Below are positions 18,420 through 28,948 of a stretch of 64,000 nt of DNA, one piece after another. The notes below the pieces were generated by a model that was not told the origin of the DNA, did no database searches, and saw nothing but the letters and a program-made list of their open reading frames with translations. The DNA is from an uncultured Sphingomonadaceae bacterium. Its GTDB lineage: Bacteria; Pseudomonadota; Alphaproteobacteria; Sphingomonadales; Sphingomonadaceae. A program made the position numbers and the translations under genes. Position 1 is the first letter of the stretch. Each line of letters starts with the position of its first letter. Where the stretch lies: the NCBI GenBank assembly GCA_947493955.1, contig CANLSQ010000002.1:310001-374000 (forward strand), written 5' to 3'.

Positions 18420-18953
18420 ATGACAATGCAGGAAGCGATTTTTGCCGGTGGCTGTTTCTGGTGCACCGAAGCGGTGTTCAATGACATAGCCGGCGTGCAC
18501 AGCGTCGAAAGCGGCTATATTGGCGGGGATAACGCCAATCCCACCTATCGTCAGGTCTGTTCTGGCACGACCGGCCATGCGGAAGGGATTAAAATCGGAT
18601 TTGATCCTGATGTTGTGAGCTATGACGACTTGCTCGACATATTCTTTGCAACCCATGATCCGACCCAGCTGAACCGGCAGGGTAATGACATCGGAACGCA
18701 ATATAGATCGGCTATCTTTCCTTTGGATGATGACCAGCGCGCTGCGGCTGTCGCGGGCATAGAACGGGCGGGCGCAGAGCGTTCGGAACCCGTTGTAACC
18801 ACGATAGAAGGGCCGGCAACCTGGTATGTAGCAGAGGATTATCACCAGCAATATTGGGCGGATGAAGGGCGCGGCAATCCTTATTGCGTGGCAACCATCC
18901 CACCGAAATTGCAAAAGCTGCGCACCAGTTTCGCGGATAAACTGAAGGATTGA
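18420..18953 (+). CDS. msrA: peptide-methionine (S)-S-oxide reductase MsrA
   Basis: A 177-residue enzyme with the MsrA active-site signature GGCFWCTEAVF (catalytic Cys12) and the usual GYIGGDNANPTYRQVCSGTTGHAEG block. It reduces methionine-S-sulfoxide in proteins and free methionine, with electrons from thioredoxin. AAGGAG lies before the ATG. A second in-frame ATG (18426) is possible. It sits between the RND pump and galU with very short gaps, so it is likely read from the same transcript. Confidence 0.95.
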   Translation: MTMQEAIFAGGCFWCTEAVFNDIAGVHSVESGYIGGDNANPTYRQVCSGTTGHAEGIKIGFDPDVVSYDDLLDIFFATHDPTQLNRQGNDIGTQYRSAIFPLDDDQRAAAVAGIERAGAERSEPVVTTIEGPATWYVAEDYHQQYWADEGRGNPYCVATIPPKLQKLRTSFADKLKD

Positions 18954-18963
18954 AGCCATTTCC

Positions 18964-19833
18964 ATGAAACCGATCAAGAAAGCCGTTTTCCCCGTCGCCG
19001 GCATGGGCACCCGTTTCCTGCCCGCGACCAAGGTCATGCCGAAAGAACTGTTCCCGATCGTTGACCGGCCGCTGCTGCAATATGCAGTGGATGAAGCACT
19101 GGAAGCCGGAATTGAGCAGATGATCTTCGTCAATGGCCGCGGCAAGGGCATGATCGAGGATCATTTCGATCTTGCTTATGAGCTGGAACGCACGATGGGC
19201 GATCGCGGCAAAGACGGTTCGGTGCTCGATGGCACGCGCTTGACACCCGGCAACAGCGTCTTTGTCCGTCAACAAGAGCCGCTGGGCCTGGGTCATGCGA
19301 TCTGGTGCGCACGGGATATTATCGGAGACGAACCCTTCGCCATCTTCTTACCCGATGAATTCATGGTCGGCAGCCCCGGCTGTATGAAGCAGATGGTCAG
19401 CGCCTATGAGAAGCTTGGCGGCAATGTCATCTGTGCTCTGGAGATCCCGATTGAGGATACGCCCTCTTATGGGGTGATTGATCCGGGCTACCGCGATGGT
19501 CCAATCACCGAGGTAAAAGGACTGGTCGAAAAACCGGCCGCCGGCACGGCACCGTCCAACCTCATCCTGCCCGGTCGCTATATCTTGCAACCCGAAGTCA
19601 TGCGTATCCTCGAGACGCAGGAAGCAGGCGCTGGTGGCGAAATCCAGCTGACCGATGCCATGGCGCAAATGATCGGCAAACAGCCGTTTCACGGAATGAC
19701 CTTTGATGGCGCCCGCTATGATTGCGGTTCGAAAGCGGGCTATGTCGAAGCCAATCTGGCTCTCGCGCTCGCGCATCCCGAAATTGGTGATGACATCCGC
19801 ACTGTTGCCGAGAAATTACTGGCAAAATCATAG
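18964..19833 (+). CDS. galU: UTP--glucose-1-phosphate uridylyltransferase GalU
   Basis: A 289-residue nucleotidyltransferase with the N-terminal signature AVFPVAGMGTRFLPATKVMPKE (sugar-nucleotide loop and catalytic Lys), a central FLPDEFM block and GVIDPGYRDGPITEVKGLVEKP. It makes UDP-glucose for exopolysaccharide, glycolipid and LPS synthesis. The length is typical for bacterial GalU. It follows msrA by 10 bp. Confidence 0.96.
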   Translation: MKPIKKAVFPVAGMGTRFLPATKVMPKELFPIVDRPLLQYAVDEALEAGIEQMIFVNGRGKGMIEDHFDLAYELERTMGDRGKDGSVLDGTRLTPGNSVFVRQQEPLGLGHAIWCARDIIGDEPFAIFLPDEFMVGSPGCMKQMVSAYEKLGGNVICALEIPIEDTPSYGVIDPGYRDGPITEVKGLVEKPAAGTAPSNLILPGRYILQPEVMRILETQEAGAGGEIQLTDAMAQMIGKQPFHGMTFDGARYDCGSKAGYVEANLALALAHPEIGDDIRTVAEKLLAKS

Positions 19834-19897
19834 GATTGCCAACTGTTCAGCTGGTCTTCATTGGCCGGAGCGCACAAGTCTGATTAAGGAGATTATC

Positions 19898-20167
19898 ATG
19901 CGATCATCGTCCATTCTCTTGACAACAGTCGCTTTCACCATGCTGAGCGGCTGCGTCGCCAGCAAAATTGTAACGGCTCCGTTCAAGGCCGCCGGTACGG
20001 TCGTTGAAACCGCCGTAGATGCCTCTACCCAGACCGAGTCCGAGAGAGAAGAGGATCTCGGTCGCAAGGTGCTTGCGGAACGCAAGCGAGAGCGGGATGC
20101 CTGTCTTGAGCAAGCGGAGACCAAGGAAGAGCGTAAAGAGTGTAAACGCGCCTATAAAGACGACTAA
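19898..20167 (+). CDS. small lipoprotein, coiled-coil charged tail
   Basis: An 89-residue protein starting at ATG 19898, 5 nt after AGGAGATT. An upstream start would run through galU and add a non-signal sequence. It has a lipoprotein signal with lipobox MLSGC (Cys19). Residues 50-89 are almost all charged (EREEDLGRKVLAERKRERDAC...), helix-forming, with two Cys in the tail (ACLEQAETKEERKECKRAY). I recognise only a general class of small sphingomonad lipoproteins. Function unknown. Confidence 0.7.
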   Translation: MRSSSILLTTVAFTMLSGCVASKIVTAPFKAAGTVVETAVDASTQTESEREEDLGRKVLAERKRERDACLEQAETKEERKECKRAYKDD

Positions 20168-20180
20168 AGCGGATCACCGA

Positions 20181-21221
20181 CTAGTTGGGTTCGCTTACCG
20201 CCAATAGTGGCGGCGCATATTTGCCTGCGACAGCCCCCATCTCCTGCATTTTTGCGATTTCTTCTTCAAATAGTTTCACGCGTTTCTTCCAGCGGTAATG
20301 GGTGGATGCAGAGAAAATACCCTTGCCATGTTGCTTGCCATAGCGCGTCCAGAAACGGATCGCCGCTTGTGGATCATAACCGGCATTGGCCATCAACCAG
20401 ACTGATAGCCGATCTGCCTCTATCTCTGCCGCCTTGATCCTCTTCGCGCTCTTGCCAAACTGCCCGAAAAAGCCGCGATTGACCTTTTGTGCGTTCAGGC
20501 GCTCGCGGTGCTTCAGCAGGTTATGGGCCAGTTCATGAGCCGCAATTGCAGCGAGTTCATCATCATCCAGCACATATTCCGCAAGCGTTGATGAAATGCT
20601 GACCATCTTTCCATCGGCAGAAGCATCGCGTTTGCTGCTGACCCGAATTTGAAACTGACTGGGACATGTCTCAACAGGCGCCAAGGTGACCATCTGATTG
20701 ATGCCGCCCCTTTGCACCACAAGCTCTGCCTGACCGTCGGCTCCCGCCTCCATCAACGTCGCTTTCACCGCCGCGATCCGTCGATATTCCGGCTTCTCCT
20801 TGGCCAGTTTTTCAGTATCGACCGTAATATCCTGCACCGCTATCCCGTCAATGGCTTTCAGACCATCACCCGCTGCCAGTTCGGCGATGGCAGCCGGGCT
20901 ATCGGGAGCAACCGCGTTAATGGCGATCGGGCTAGTAAAACCAAAGGCAAATCGCGCCGTGGCTTGGTCGCCATATTGTTCGATATCATGCAGCAGGACA
21001 CCCAGATGCGGGACGGTCTCTTTGCAAAATTCCGCATTGGCCGAGACCAGTCGATAGCCGGTAGCATGCATGCGCTGGTCAAGCAGCTGCAAGGACTTAA
21101 GCGCCAGCACAGTTTGCGCATCCATCGCCTGACTTTCCGGTGACTCTGCTCTGCCTGACGCCGGTTGCACAGCCAGAGTGGCGATAGAAAGGAAGTATAG
21201 AGAGCGCACCATAGGCCTCAT
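20181..21221 (-). CDS. M48-family metalloprotease with PDZ domain
   Basis: A 346-residue protein with an N-terminal signal segment (SLYFLSIATLAVQPASG), a PDZ-like core (APDSPAAIAELAAGDGLKAIDG at about 105-126) and a C-terminal M48 domain holding the zinc site AAHELAHNLLKH (HExxH) and the downstream acidic ligand region AAEIEADRLSVWLMANAGYD. It is probably periplasmic, and may take part in quality control of envelope proteins. The start ATG at 21221 lies right after the LysE stop. A second ATG (21212) would also keep the signal. Confidence 0.85.
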   Translation of the reverse strand: MRPMVRSLYFLSIATLAVQPASGRAESPESQAMDAQTVLALKSLQLLDQRMHATGYRLVSANAEFCKETVPHLGVLLHDIEQYGDQATARFAFGFTSPIAINAVAPDSPAAIAELAAGDGLKAIDGIAVQDITVDTEKLAKEKPEYRRIAAVKATLMEAGADGQAELVVQRGGINQMVTLAPVETCPSQFQIRVSSKRDASADGKMVSISSTLAEYVLDDDELAAIAAHELAHNLLKHRERLNAQKVNRGFFGQFGKSAKRIKAAEIEADRLSVWLMANAGYDPQAAIRFWTRYGKQHGKGIFSASTHYRWKKRVKLFEEEIAKMQEMGAVAGKYAPPLLAVSEPN

Positions 21222-21902
21222 CTAACCGAACCCGCCTTTCACGCCGTTGAACGCCAGATCAATGCCGGCCTCTTCGAGATTCAGGAAGGCCATGACAAGC
21301 GCCACACAAACCAGGACGGCGGCCGCCACATATTTGAAGATATCCTGTACCCGGTCGGCGTTGCCCAGGTTGCGCGCACGTGACGCCAGCGCCGCGTAGA
21401 AGGTCAGACCAGCCGTTTCGGTGAATATGGTCAGTCCAGCCAATATCCCGAACTGCACCCACAAATTACCAGCCGGATCAACAAATGGGGGAATGATGAC
21501 GGTGTAAAAGAATAACGCCTTGGGATTGGACATATGTACGGCCAAGCCGCTCAGGAAACCGCGCTTGAACCCCTCTGCGGTGGCTGCAGAGCCGCTGAGA
21601 TTCTGCCTTGCCCCGCGAAGCATGGCGATGCCCAACCAGGCCAGATAGACTACCCCTAACCAACGCAGGACCGCATAGGCAGAAGGGAATGCCTGTATCA
21701 TCGCGATCAAGCCAAAGGCGGTCAGCGCATACCAGATGAAGTTCCCAACGTTGATCCCGACAATTGGCCCGAGCGCGCCTCGCATACCCCCCTGCCGCCC
21801 CGCAGGCAGGGCATGGCTAACTGTAACCATCGTCGCTGGCCCCGGTGTGAAACAGAAGGTCAGGTCAGTGATCAGGAAGAGCAATATCGTCTCGAATGGC
21901 AT
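21222..21902 (-). CDS. LysE/RhtB-family exporter
   Basis: A 226-residue inner-membrane protein with six hydrophobic segments and the family N-terminus DLTFCFTPGPATMVTVSHAL followed by a GALGPIVGINVGN loop. LysE/RhtB proteins export amino acids or related metabolites by proton exchange. The substrate is unknown. The downstream protease gene begins 1 nt after its stop, so the two share a transcript. Confidence 0.88.
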   Translation of the reverse strand: MPFETILLFLITDLTFCFTPGPATMVTVSHALPAGRQGGMRGALGPIVGINVGNFIWYALTAFGLIAMIQAFPSAYAVLRWLGVVYLAWLGIAMLRGARQNLSGSAATAEGFKRGFLSGLAVHMSNPKALFFYTVIIPPFVDPAGNLWVQFGILAGLTIFTETAGLTFYAALASRARNLGNADRVQDIFKYVAAAVLVCVALVMAFLNLEEAGIDLAFNGVKGGFG

Positions 21903-22091
21903 GGCTATTCAGCTCTGCCGCTTCGAATATGAACGAGATTATACAGTTTCGACACAGAATCGCACAAAAATCTTCGCCCCTTTTTCCAGCGATCAAATAC
22001 ACCCATGCTCAATCATCGCTGATCTGATATTGAGAAAACCATATAGAAGCCGCTGGATGTAGGACAGCAGATTTTACCCCTGCCGCCGCGC

Positions 22092-22982
22092 TCAGCGAAG
22101 ATGTTTCTTCAGATGGTTGATCAGCGCATCCACGCGCGCCGGACGATGTGGCGACGGCGGCATGACCAGATTCAACGCGATCGCACCAAACCGCCAGCCC
22201 GGCAATATCGGTCGCAAGGCACCACCATTTATTGCATCCTGACACAGAAAATCAGGCAGGTAGCCGATGCCGCGGCCGGCAATCAGCGCCGGCAGCATGA
22301 TATCGCCGTTATTGCTGCGAAACCGGCAGCGGGGCCGAACCGATATTTTCTCGCCCTGCGGCCCGTTCATGTGCCACATTTCCGGGGTGGCTTCGTTCGA
22401 ATAGAGAAAACAATCATGCTCGGCGAGCTGCTCTGGCCTTGTCGGTGTTCCGCGGCGCTCCAGATAATCGGGCGCGGCTATAAAATAGGCCTGCATGCTG
22501 CGCAGCCGCACGGCCCGCAAGCTGCTGTCCGGCAGCTCGGCGATACGGATGGCAAGATCAAACCCCTCCTCAATCAGGTCAACCCGGGCATCGCTCAATT
22601 GCACATCAACCAATATCTCCGGATATTCACACATGAAATCGGCGATGATCGGCGCGAGATGCGATAGGCCAAAACTCAAAGGCGCTGCCAACCGGATTTG
22701 ACCGCGGAGCAAATGAGCCGTGTCGCGCGCAGCCTCCATCGCCGCCTCTCCATCAACGGCGATGGCCTGCGCATAAGGCAGCAACGCTTTCCCCGCGGTG
22801 GAGAGAGATATTTTGCGTGAGGTTCGGTGAAACAGCACGGTGCCGAGCGACTCCTCCAATCGCGTAATGGCCTTGGACACTGTCGGCTTGGAAATCGCGA
22901 GCTCGTGGGCAACAGCGGTAAAGCTGCCGAGCCGGGCGGCGGCTGCAAATATTGCCCATGCCTCAAAATCAGGAAGGTTCAT
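22092..22982 (-). CDS. LysR-type transcriptional regulator
   Basis: A 296-residue regulator with the N-terminal winged helix (FTAVAHELAISKPTVSKAITRLEESLG, about 21-47) and a periplasmic-binding-protein-like effector domain (LAAPLSFGLSHLAPIIADF onward). It is divergent from the pirin and azoreductase genes across a 148-bp AT-rich gap, the classic arrangement for a LysR activator of those genes. Its inducer is probably an electrophile or quinone, judged only from the target genes. Confidence 0.92.
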   Translation of the reverse strand: MNLPDFEAWAIFAAAARLGSFTAVAHELAISKPTVSKAITRLEESLGTVLFHRTSRKISLSTAGKALLPYAQAIAVDGEAAMEAARDTAHLLRGQIRLAAPLSFGLSHLAPIIADFMCEYPEILVDVQLSDARVDLIEEGFDLAIRIAELPDSSLRAVRLRSMQAYFIAAPDYLERRGTPTRPEQLAEHDCFLYSNEATPEMWHMNGPQGEKISVRPRCRFRSNNGDIMLPALIAGRGIGYLPDFLCQDAINGGALRPILPGWRFGAIALNLVMPPSPHRPARVDALINHLKKHLR

Positions 22983-23017
22983 ACCTGTCGTATTATATAA
23001 TTATAGGAAACAATCAA

Positions 23018-23041
23018 TTTCTTTATATTCTATTTAAGAAA
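23018..23041. promoter_or_regulatory. candidate LysR operator, inverted repeat TTTCTT-N12-AAGAAA
   Basis: In the divergent gap between the LysR gene and pirin, TTTCTT (23018-23023) and AAGAAA (23036-23041) form an inverted repeat of about the size of a LysR box. The gap is strongly AT-rich compared with its surroundings and must hold both promoters. Confidence 0.4.
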
Positions 23042-23130
23042 CAAAAAAATCGTCTTATCTCATTCTCAAGCACGACGGAAACGCCACCCGATAAGGAAAG
23101 CGGGACCGTCCGAAACACAGGAGAATGATT

Positions 23131-23847
23131 ATGATTGAGAAACGCACATTTGATGAACTGGCCCACGTCAATCACGACTGGCTGCAGGCTAGGCACCATT
23201 TTTCCTTTGGCCGTTATTGGGACCCCGCCCGCATGGGCTTTGGTCCGATCCGTGTCTGGAATGATGATGAGATCGCTGCCCAGACGGGGTTTCCGATGCA
23301 TCCGCACGAAAATATGGAAATCATCACCTATGTTCGGGAAGGCGCGATTACCCATCGCGATTCTCTCGGCAATGAAGGCCGCACCGCCGCGGGCGATGTT
23401 CAGGTGATGAGCGCTGGCACCGGCGTGACCCACAGCGAATATAATCTGGAAGACGAACAGACACGGCTTTTCCAGATATGGATCGAACCCCGCGAATCCG
23501 GCGGTGATCCGCGTTGGGATGCGAAAGCCTTTCCGAAGGGCGACCGTGCCGGGCAGCTCGAAATACTGGCCAGCGGTTTTGATCAAGACGTCGACAGCGG
23601 CGCTCTCATGATCCGGGCTGATGCAAGGCTTTACGGCGCAACGCTGAAAGCCGGGACCGTGATCCGACACGACATCGCAAAAGGCGCACATGTCTATCTG
23701 GTCGCTTCGTCCGGCACATTGCGGATCAATGGCGAAGAGATTGCTGCACGTGATTCTCTTGCCATCCGGGACGTGGAATCGCTTGATATCGAAGCATTGG
23801 AAGATGCCGAACTAGTCTTTGTCGAAGCCTTTGAAGCCCGCAACTGA
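23131..23847 (+). CDS. pirin-family protein (YhhW/quercetinase-like)
   Basis: A 238-residue bicupin. The N-terminal cupin has the metal-binding set GFPMHPHENMEIITYVREG (His, His, Glu) and, after a loop, GTGVTHSEYN (His). The C-terminal cupin is shorter. Pirin proteins of this type bind Fe or Ni, and some cleave quercetin. Others sense redox. Of two ATGs at 23125 and 23131, I chose 23131 because AGGAGA lies 6 nt before it and directly against the first. It is followed by the azoreductase-like gene and faces the LysR gene. Confidence 0.9.
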   Translation: MIEKRTFDELAHVNHDWLQARHHFSFGRYWDPARMGFGPIRVWNDDEIAAQTGFPMHPHENMEIITYVREGAITHRDSLGNEGRTAAGDVQVMSAGTGVTHSEYNLEDEQTRLFQIWIEPRESGGDPRWDAKAFPKGDRAGQLEILASGFDQDVDSGALMIRADARLYGATLKAGTVIRHDIAKGAHVYLVASSGTLRINGEEIAARDSLAIRDVESLDIEALEDAELVFVEAFEARN

Positions 23848-23859
23848 CACCCGCGAAGG

Positions 23860-23896
23860 AGGGGCGCCCATCCATCCCCGAAACCAGGGTGCCCCT
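23860..23896 (+). other. hairpin between pirin and azoreductase genes
   Basis: AGGGGCGCCC (23860-23869) pairs with GGGTGCCCCT (23887-23896), with one G-T wobble and a 17-nt loop, and lacks a clear T-run. It could be a leaky attenuator or an mRNA stability element that separates expression of the two genes. Confidence 0.4.
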
Positions 23897-23929
23897 TCAC
23901 TTTATCTTCTCAAGAAAAGGAAATATCTC

Positions 23930-24508
23930 ATGACACATAAATCTGTACTCCGCATTGATGCCAGCGCACGAAAAAATGGTTCATCCACACGTGCAATGAC
24001 GGATGCTCTCATCGATCAAATTGCTCCTGAAACCCTGACAGTCCGGGATGTTGCCGATGGCTTGCCCTTTGTGACGGAAGACTGGGTCGGTGCCAATTTC
24101 GCCGACGAGGCCGATCGGTCTGAAGGCCAGAAGGCCACACTCAACCTTTCCGATACGCTGGTAGATGAGATCATCGCCGCTGACACAATCGTCATCGGTG
24201 TTCCGATATATAATTTCGGTATCCCCGCTGCCCTAAAGGCATGGATCGATATGGTTGCCCGTGCTCGCAAGACATTTCAATATACGGCCAATGGCCCTGA
24301 GGGACTATTGAACGGCAAGAAAGCTTACATACTGGTCGCATCTGGTGGCACTGAAGTTGGTAGTGAACTGGATTTCGCCACTGGCTATTTGCGCCATGTG
24401 CTCGGTTTCATCGGTATAAACGACGTAACTTTCATCTCAGCAGACCAGCAAATGATGAAAGGGGAAACAGCTGTTTCAGATGCCTTGCAGCAAATAGCGG
24501 CAGCATAA
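23930..24508 (+). CDS. FMN-dependent NAD(P)H oxidoreductase, azoreductase/flavodoxin-like
   Basis: A 192-residue flavodoxin-fold protein with the N-terminal FMN phosphate loop (RIDASARKNGSSTRAMTDAL), the VPIYNFGIPAALKAWIDMVAR segment characteristic of AzoR-like enzymes, and ILVASGG near residue 135. It reduces quinones or azo compounds by two-electron transfer. The start is ATG 23930 after AAAAGGAAA. With pirin and the divergent LysR gene it forms a small electrophile or quinone response module. Confidence 0.88.
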   Translation: MTHKSVLRIDASARKNGSSTRAMTDALIDQIAPETLTVRDVADGLPFVTEDWVGANFADEADRSEGQKATLNLSDTLVDEIIAADTIVIGVPIYNFGIPAALKAWIDMVARARKTFQYTANGPEGLLNGKKAYILVASGGTEVGSELDFATGYLRHVLGFIGINDVTFISADQQMMKGETAVSDALQQIAAA

Positions 24509-24533
24509 GCCTCCCGGAAAACTTCAAAAAAAA

Positions 24534-24567
24534 GCCCCGCTGGAACTGATCCAGCGGGGCTTTTTTT
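24534..24567. terminator. bidirectional rho-independent terminator between azoreductase gene and rpoC
   Basis: A perfect 10-bp stem GCCCCGCTGG (24534-24543), 7-nt loop, CCAGCGGGGC (24551-24560) is flanked by a seven-A run on the left and a seven-T run on the right. It works for the azoreductase transcript and, on the other strand, ends the rpoBC transcript. Confidence 0.9.
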
Positions 24568-24581
24568 CAAATAGCAAAGAA

Positions 24582-27500
24582 TTATTCTTCTTTGTCACCC
24601 GCTTCGGCAGAAGCCTCTGGTGCTTCCGCCACAGGTGCCTCTTCAACGACAGCTTCTGCTGCTGGCGCTTCTTCAGCGGCTGGCGCATCGAATACTTCTT
24701 CCGCAGCAGGAGCCGCAGCGGCCGCTTCTTCGGCTTTCAGATCATCGGCAGCAGCCATGGCATCAGCAATTTTTTGCTGCTGCGCACGCAGCGCAGCATC
24801 ACGGCCAGTCGCCGCAATCCGTGCCCGGTTCATACCTGCACCCGTACCGGCCGGGATCAAACGTCCAACAATGACGTTTTCTTTCAGACCGATGAGCGAG
24901 TCTTTCTTCCCTTCGACAGCCGCCTGGGTCAGCACCCGGGTGGTTTCCTGGAAAGAAGCCGCAGAAATGAACGAACGTGTCTGCAGGCTGGCTTTGGTGA
25001 TGCCGAGAAGTACCGGCTTACCTTCAGCAGGAACCTGCTTCTTGGTCAGCTTGGCATTATATTCCAGCATCTCTTCCAGATCGACCTGTTCGCCGGGAAG
25101 AAGCGTCGTGTCGCCCCCATTGGTGATCTCAACTTTCTGCAGCATCTGACGAACAATCGTCTCGATATGCTTATCGTTGATTTTCACGCCCTGCAGACGA
25201 TAGACTTCCTGAATTTCCGCAACCAGATATTCAGCCAGCGCTTCCACGCCCAAGACCTCAAGAATGTCATGCGGATCAGGCGAACCGGAAACGAGGTTAT
25301 CGCCCTTCTTCACGAAGTCGCCTTCCTGAACGTCGATGACTTTCGTCTTCGGCACCAGATATTCTACCGGTTCGCCTTCCTCGGGAACAATCGCAATCTT
25401 ACGCTTGGCTTTATAGTCGCGCAGATATTCAACGCGGCCGGAAACCTTCGCAATGATTGAATTGTCTTTCGGAATACGTGCTTCGAACAACTCGGCAACA
25501 CGTGGCAGACCACCGGTAATATCACGGGTCTTCGCAGCTTCGCGAGAAACACGTGCGATCACGTCACCAGCAACCACTTCCTGACCATCGGTCACGGAGA
25601 GCGTGGCGCCATTGGCGAGCATATACCGACCAGCTTCACCGCTGTCGCTATCAAGCAGGGTCAAGCGCGGACGCAGATCCTCTTTGTTAGCGCCGCGGCC
25701 CGATGCACGATATTCGGTGATCACACGCTGTGCGATACCGGTCGCTTCATCAGTCTGTTCGGTCATCGTTTTGCCTTCGATGACATCCTGATATTTGATA
25801 ACACCCGGTTTCTCGGTAATCATCGGCATGGTGAATGGATCCCATTCGGCCAGACGATCGCCCAGTTTAACCTTCTGGCCATCCTTGACCAGCAGGCTGG
25901 TACCATATGGAAGTTTGTCAGCACTGCGCTCACGCCCTTCATCATCGATAACCGCAATTTCACCGGAGCGAGCGAGCGACAGGAACCGTCCGTTCTTGTC
26001 TTCGATCACTGGCATATCGCGATATTGCACCGTACCTTCGGCCACAGCTTCCAGATTGCTCTGCTCGTTAAGCTGTGCCGCACCGCCGATGTGGAAGGTC
26101 CGCATCGTCAGCTGCGTGCCTGGCTCACCGATGGACTGTGCCGCGATAACGCCAACAGCCTCACCGATATTCACTGGCGTACCGCGAGCAAGATCACGGC
26201 CATAACAGGTCGCACAGACGCCCATTTTGGATTCGCAGACCAATGGCGAACGAATGCGTGCGGATTGGATACCGAGCTCTTCGATCACCTTGATGGCTGC
26301 TTCGTCCAGCAATGTACCGGCCTTGATCACAACACTGTCGTCTTTGCTGTCGACAATATCTTCGGCCATGGTCCGGCCCAGGATACGCTCGCCGAGCGAT
26401 GCGATAACCGAACCACCCTGGACGATGGCTTTCATCTCCAGCGCATTTTCGGTGCCGCAATCATTTTCGACAATCGTACAGTCCTGCGAAACGTCCACCA
26501 GACGCCGCGTCAGATAACCGGAGTTAGCGGTTTTCAGAGCGGTATCGGCGAGACCTTTACGCGCACCGTGGGTCGAGTTGAAATATTCAAGAACCGTCAG
26601 GCCTTCTTTAAAGTTCGAGATAATCGGTGTTTCAATAATCTCGCCAGAAGGCTTGGCCATCAGTCCGCGCATACCGCCCAGCTGTTTCATCTGGGCTGGG
26701 CTACCACGGGCGCCAGAATGGCTCATCATGTAGATGGCGTTAATCTGACGCTCACGGCCATGCTCGTCCTCTGGCGTCGCCGCCAGCTCGTCCATCATGG
26801 CGTTCGCAACCTGGTCACCACAACGGCTCCAGGCGTCGATCACTTTATTATATTTTTCCTGCTGCGTGATCAGACCGTCTTGATATTGCTGTTCATAGTC
26901 AGCAACCAGAGCGCGGGTCTCTTCAACCGTTGCATCTTTCGAGTCTGGAATGATCATGTCATCCTTACCGAAGGAAATACCGGCCTTACACGCGTGGCGG
27001 AAGCCAAGATCCATGATCGCATCGGCGAACAGGACCGTGTCTTTCTGACCCGTGTGACGGTAAACCTGGTCAATCACATCACCGACCTCTTTCTTGGTCA
27101 GCAAGCGGTTCACAATGTCGAACGGAACCTTGTGTGATTTCGGCAGACATTCCGCAATCAGCAAACGGCCCGGTGTGGTTTCGAAACGCTTGAGGACAGG
27201 TTTGCCTTCCTCATCCGTCTGAGGAACCCGGGTTGTTATTTTGGAGTGCAGGGTCACCGCACCAATTTCTAGCGCCTGATGCACTTCAGCCATATCGGCC
27301 AGCATCATGCCCTCGCCTGGCTCGCCTTTGCGATCCATGGTGAGGTAATAGATGCCGAGAACCATATCCTGCGAAGGAACGATGATCGGTTTGCCGTTGG
27401 CTGGTGACAGGATGTTGTTGGTCGACATCATCAGGACACGTGCTTCCAGCTGCGCCTCAAGGCTCAGTGGAACGTGGACAGCCATTTGGTCACCGTCAAA

Positions 27501-28883
27501 GTCGGCGTTAAACGCTGAACAGACGAGCGGGTGAAGCTGGATCGCTTTACCTTCGATCAAGACCGGCTCAAATGCCTGAATGCCCAAACGGTGAAGTGTC
27601 GGTGCGCGGTTCAGCATAACAGGATGCTCGCGGATCACTTCTTCAAGGATGTCCCAGACTTCCTTGCGCTCTTTTTCGACCCATTTCTTGGCCTGTTTGA
27701 GCGTCATCGATAGGCCCTTGGCATCGAGGCGCGCGTAGATAAATGGCTTGAACAATTCCAAGGCCATTTTCTTCGGCAAACCGCACTGATGCAATTTCAG
27801 CTCAGGACCGGTCACGATAACCGAACGACCGGAATAGTCGACGCGCTTACCGAGAAGGTTCTGACGGAAACGGCCCTGCTTGCCTTTCAGCATGTCGGAC
27901 AGGGATTTCAGCGGGCGTTTGTTCGCACCGGTAATGGTACGACCACGGCGACCATTGTCGAACAGCGCGTCAACAGATTCCTGCAACATGCGCTTCTCGT
28001 TACGGACAATGATGTCCGGCGCACGCAGTTCCATCAGGCGTTTCAAACGGTTGTTCCGGTTGATTACGCGGCGATAAAGATCGTTGAGATCAGACGTCGC
28101 GAAACGGCCACCATCCAGAGGCACCAGCGGGCGCAGCTCGGGTGGGATCACAGGAATGATTTCGAGGATCATCCATTCCGGTTTATTGCCGGATTCAATA
28201 AAGCTTTCGACAACCTTGAGGCGCTTGATGATCTTCTTCGGCTTCAGCGTCGACTTGGTCGTCGCCAGCTCTTCCATCAGATCTTCTTTTTCACGCTCCA
28301 GGTCGAGGTCCTGCAACATGATCTTGACGGCTTCTGCACCGATGCCGGCAGAGAAAGCGTCCTCGCCATATTCATCCTGCGCCTCAAGCATCTCGTCTTC
28401 GGTCAGCAGCTGGAATTTTTCCAGTGGTGTAAGACCAGGTTCGATAACCACATAGCTTTCGAAATAGAGCACACGCTCGAGCTGCTTGAGCTGCATGTCG
28501 AGCAAGAGACCAATGCGCGATGGCAGCGATTTCAGGAACCAGATATGCGCGACGGGAGCGGCGAGGTCGATATGACCCATGCGTTCCCGGCGAACCTTGG
28601 TTACCGTGACTTCGACACCGCATTTCTCGCAGACAATGCCTTTATATTTCATGCGCTTATATTTACCGCACAGGCATTCGTAATCCTTTACAGGACCAAA
28701 GATGCGCGCACAGAACAGGCCGTCACGCTCTGGCTTGAATGTCCGGTAGTTGATCGTTTCCGGCTTCTTGATTTCACCGAATGACCAGCTGCGGATGCGC
28801 TCTGGAGAAGCCAAACCGATTTGAATCTGGTCAAATGTTTCCGGCTTTGCGATCGGATTTGCGAAATTTGTTACTTGGTTCAT
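24582..28883 (-). CDS. rpoC: DNA-directed RNA polymerase subunit beta'
   Basis: A 1433-residue subunit with the N-terminal zinc ribbon ([20 protein letters not shown]), the active-site loop [16 protein letters not shown] with three catalytic Asp, the bridge-helix and trigger-loop region, and the second zinc site ([13 protein letters not shown]). A C-terminal tail of about 60 residues rich in Ala and Glu ([20 protein letters not shown]) follows the conserved domain. It is unrelated to the core fold and likely disordered. It is transcribed 65 bp after rpoB. Confidence 0.98.
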   Translation of the reverse strand: MNQVTNFANPIAKPETFDQIQIGLASPERIRSWSFGEIKKPETINYRTFKPERDGLFCARIFGPVKDYECLCGKYKRMKYKGIVCEKCGVEVTVTKVRRERMGHIDLAAPVAHIWFLKSLPSRIGLLLDMQLKQLERVLYFESYVVIEPGLTPLEKFQLLTEDEMLEAQDEYGEDAFSAGIGAEAVKIMLQDLDLEREKEDLMEELATTKSTLKPKKIIKRLKVVESFIESGNKPEWMILEIIPVIPPELRPLVPLDGGRFATSDLNDLYRRVINRNNRLKRLMELRAPDIIVRNEKRMLQESVDALFDNGRRGRTITGANKRPLKSLSDMLKGKQGRFRQNLLGKRVDYSGRSVIVTGPELKLHQCGLPKKMALELFKPFIYARLDAKGLSMTLKQAKKWVEKERKEVWDILEEVIREHPVMLNRAPTLHRLGIQAFEPVLIEGKAIQLHPLVCSAFNADFDGDQMAVHVPLSLEAQLEARVLMMSTNNILSPANGKPIIVPSQDMVLGIYYLTMDRKGEPGEGMMLADMAEVHQALEIGAVTLHSKITTRVPQTDEEGKPVLKRFETTPGRLLIAECLPKSHKVPFDIVNRLLTKKEVGDVIDQVYRHTGQKDTVLFADAIMDLGFRHACKAGISFGKDDMIIPDSKDATVEETRALVADYEQQYQDGLITQQEKYNKVIDAWSRCGDQVANAMMDELAATPEDEHGRERQINAIYMMSHSGARGSPAQMKQLGGMRGLMAKPSGEIIETPIISNFKEGLTVLEYFNSTHGARKGLADTALKTANSGYLTRRLVDVSQDCTIVENDCGTENALEMKAIVQGGSVIASLGERILGRTMAEDIVDSKDDSVVIKAGTLLDEAAIKVIEELGIQSARIRSPLVCESKMGVCATCYGRDLARGTPVNIGEAVGVIAAQSIGEPGTQLTMRTFHIGGAAQLNEQSNLEAVAEGTVQYRDMPVIEDKNGRFLSLARSGEIAVIDDEGRERSADKLPYGTSLLVKDGQKVKLGDRLAEWDPFTMPMITEKPGVIKYQDVIEGKTMTEQTDEATGIAQRVITEYRASGRGANKEDLRPRLTLLDSDSGEAGRYMLANGATLSVTDGQEVVAGDVIARVSREAAKTRDITGGLPRVAELFEARIPKDNSIIAKVSGRVEYLRDYKAKRKIAIVPEEGEPVEYLVPKTKVIDVQEGDFVKKGDNLVSGSPDPHDILEVLGVEALAEYLVAEIQEVYRLQGVKINDKHIETIVRQMLQKVEITNGGDTTLLPGEQVDLEEMLEYNAKLTKKQVPAEGKPVLLGITKASLQTRSFISAASFQETTRVLTQAAVEGKKDSLIGLKENVIVGRLIPAGTGAGMNRARIAATGRDAALRAQQQKIADAMAAADDLKAEEAAAAAPAAEEVFDAPAAEEAPAAEAVVEEAPVAEAPEASAEAGDKEE

Positions 28884-28948
28884 ATTCTATTCCTTCGGGG
28901 CCTTAGCCCAAAATTTGAAATGCTGGGAGGAGTGTGACGTTGCCCGCC

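Noticed and set aside
26025-28784. Long plus-strand frames (370 and 331 codons) opposite rpoC
   Set aside because: They mirror rpoC codon usage on the other strand, have no start signals and no recognisable domains.
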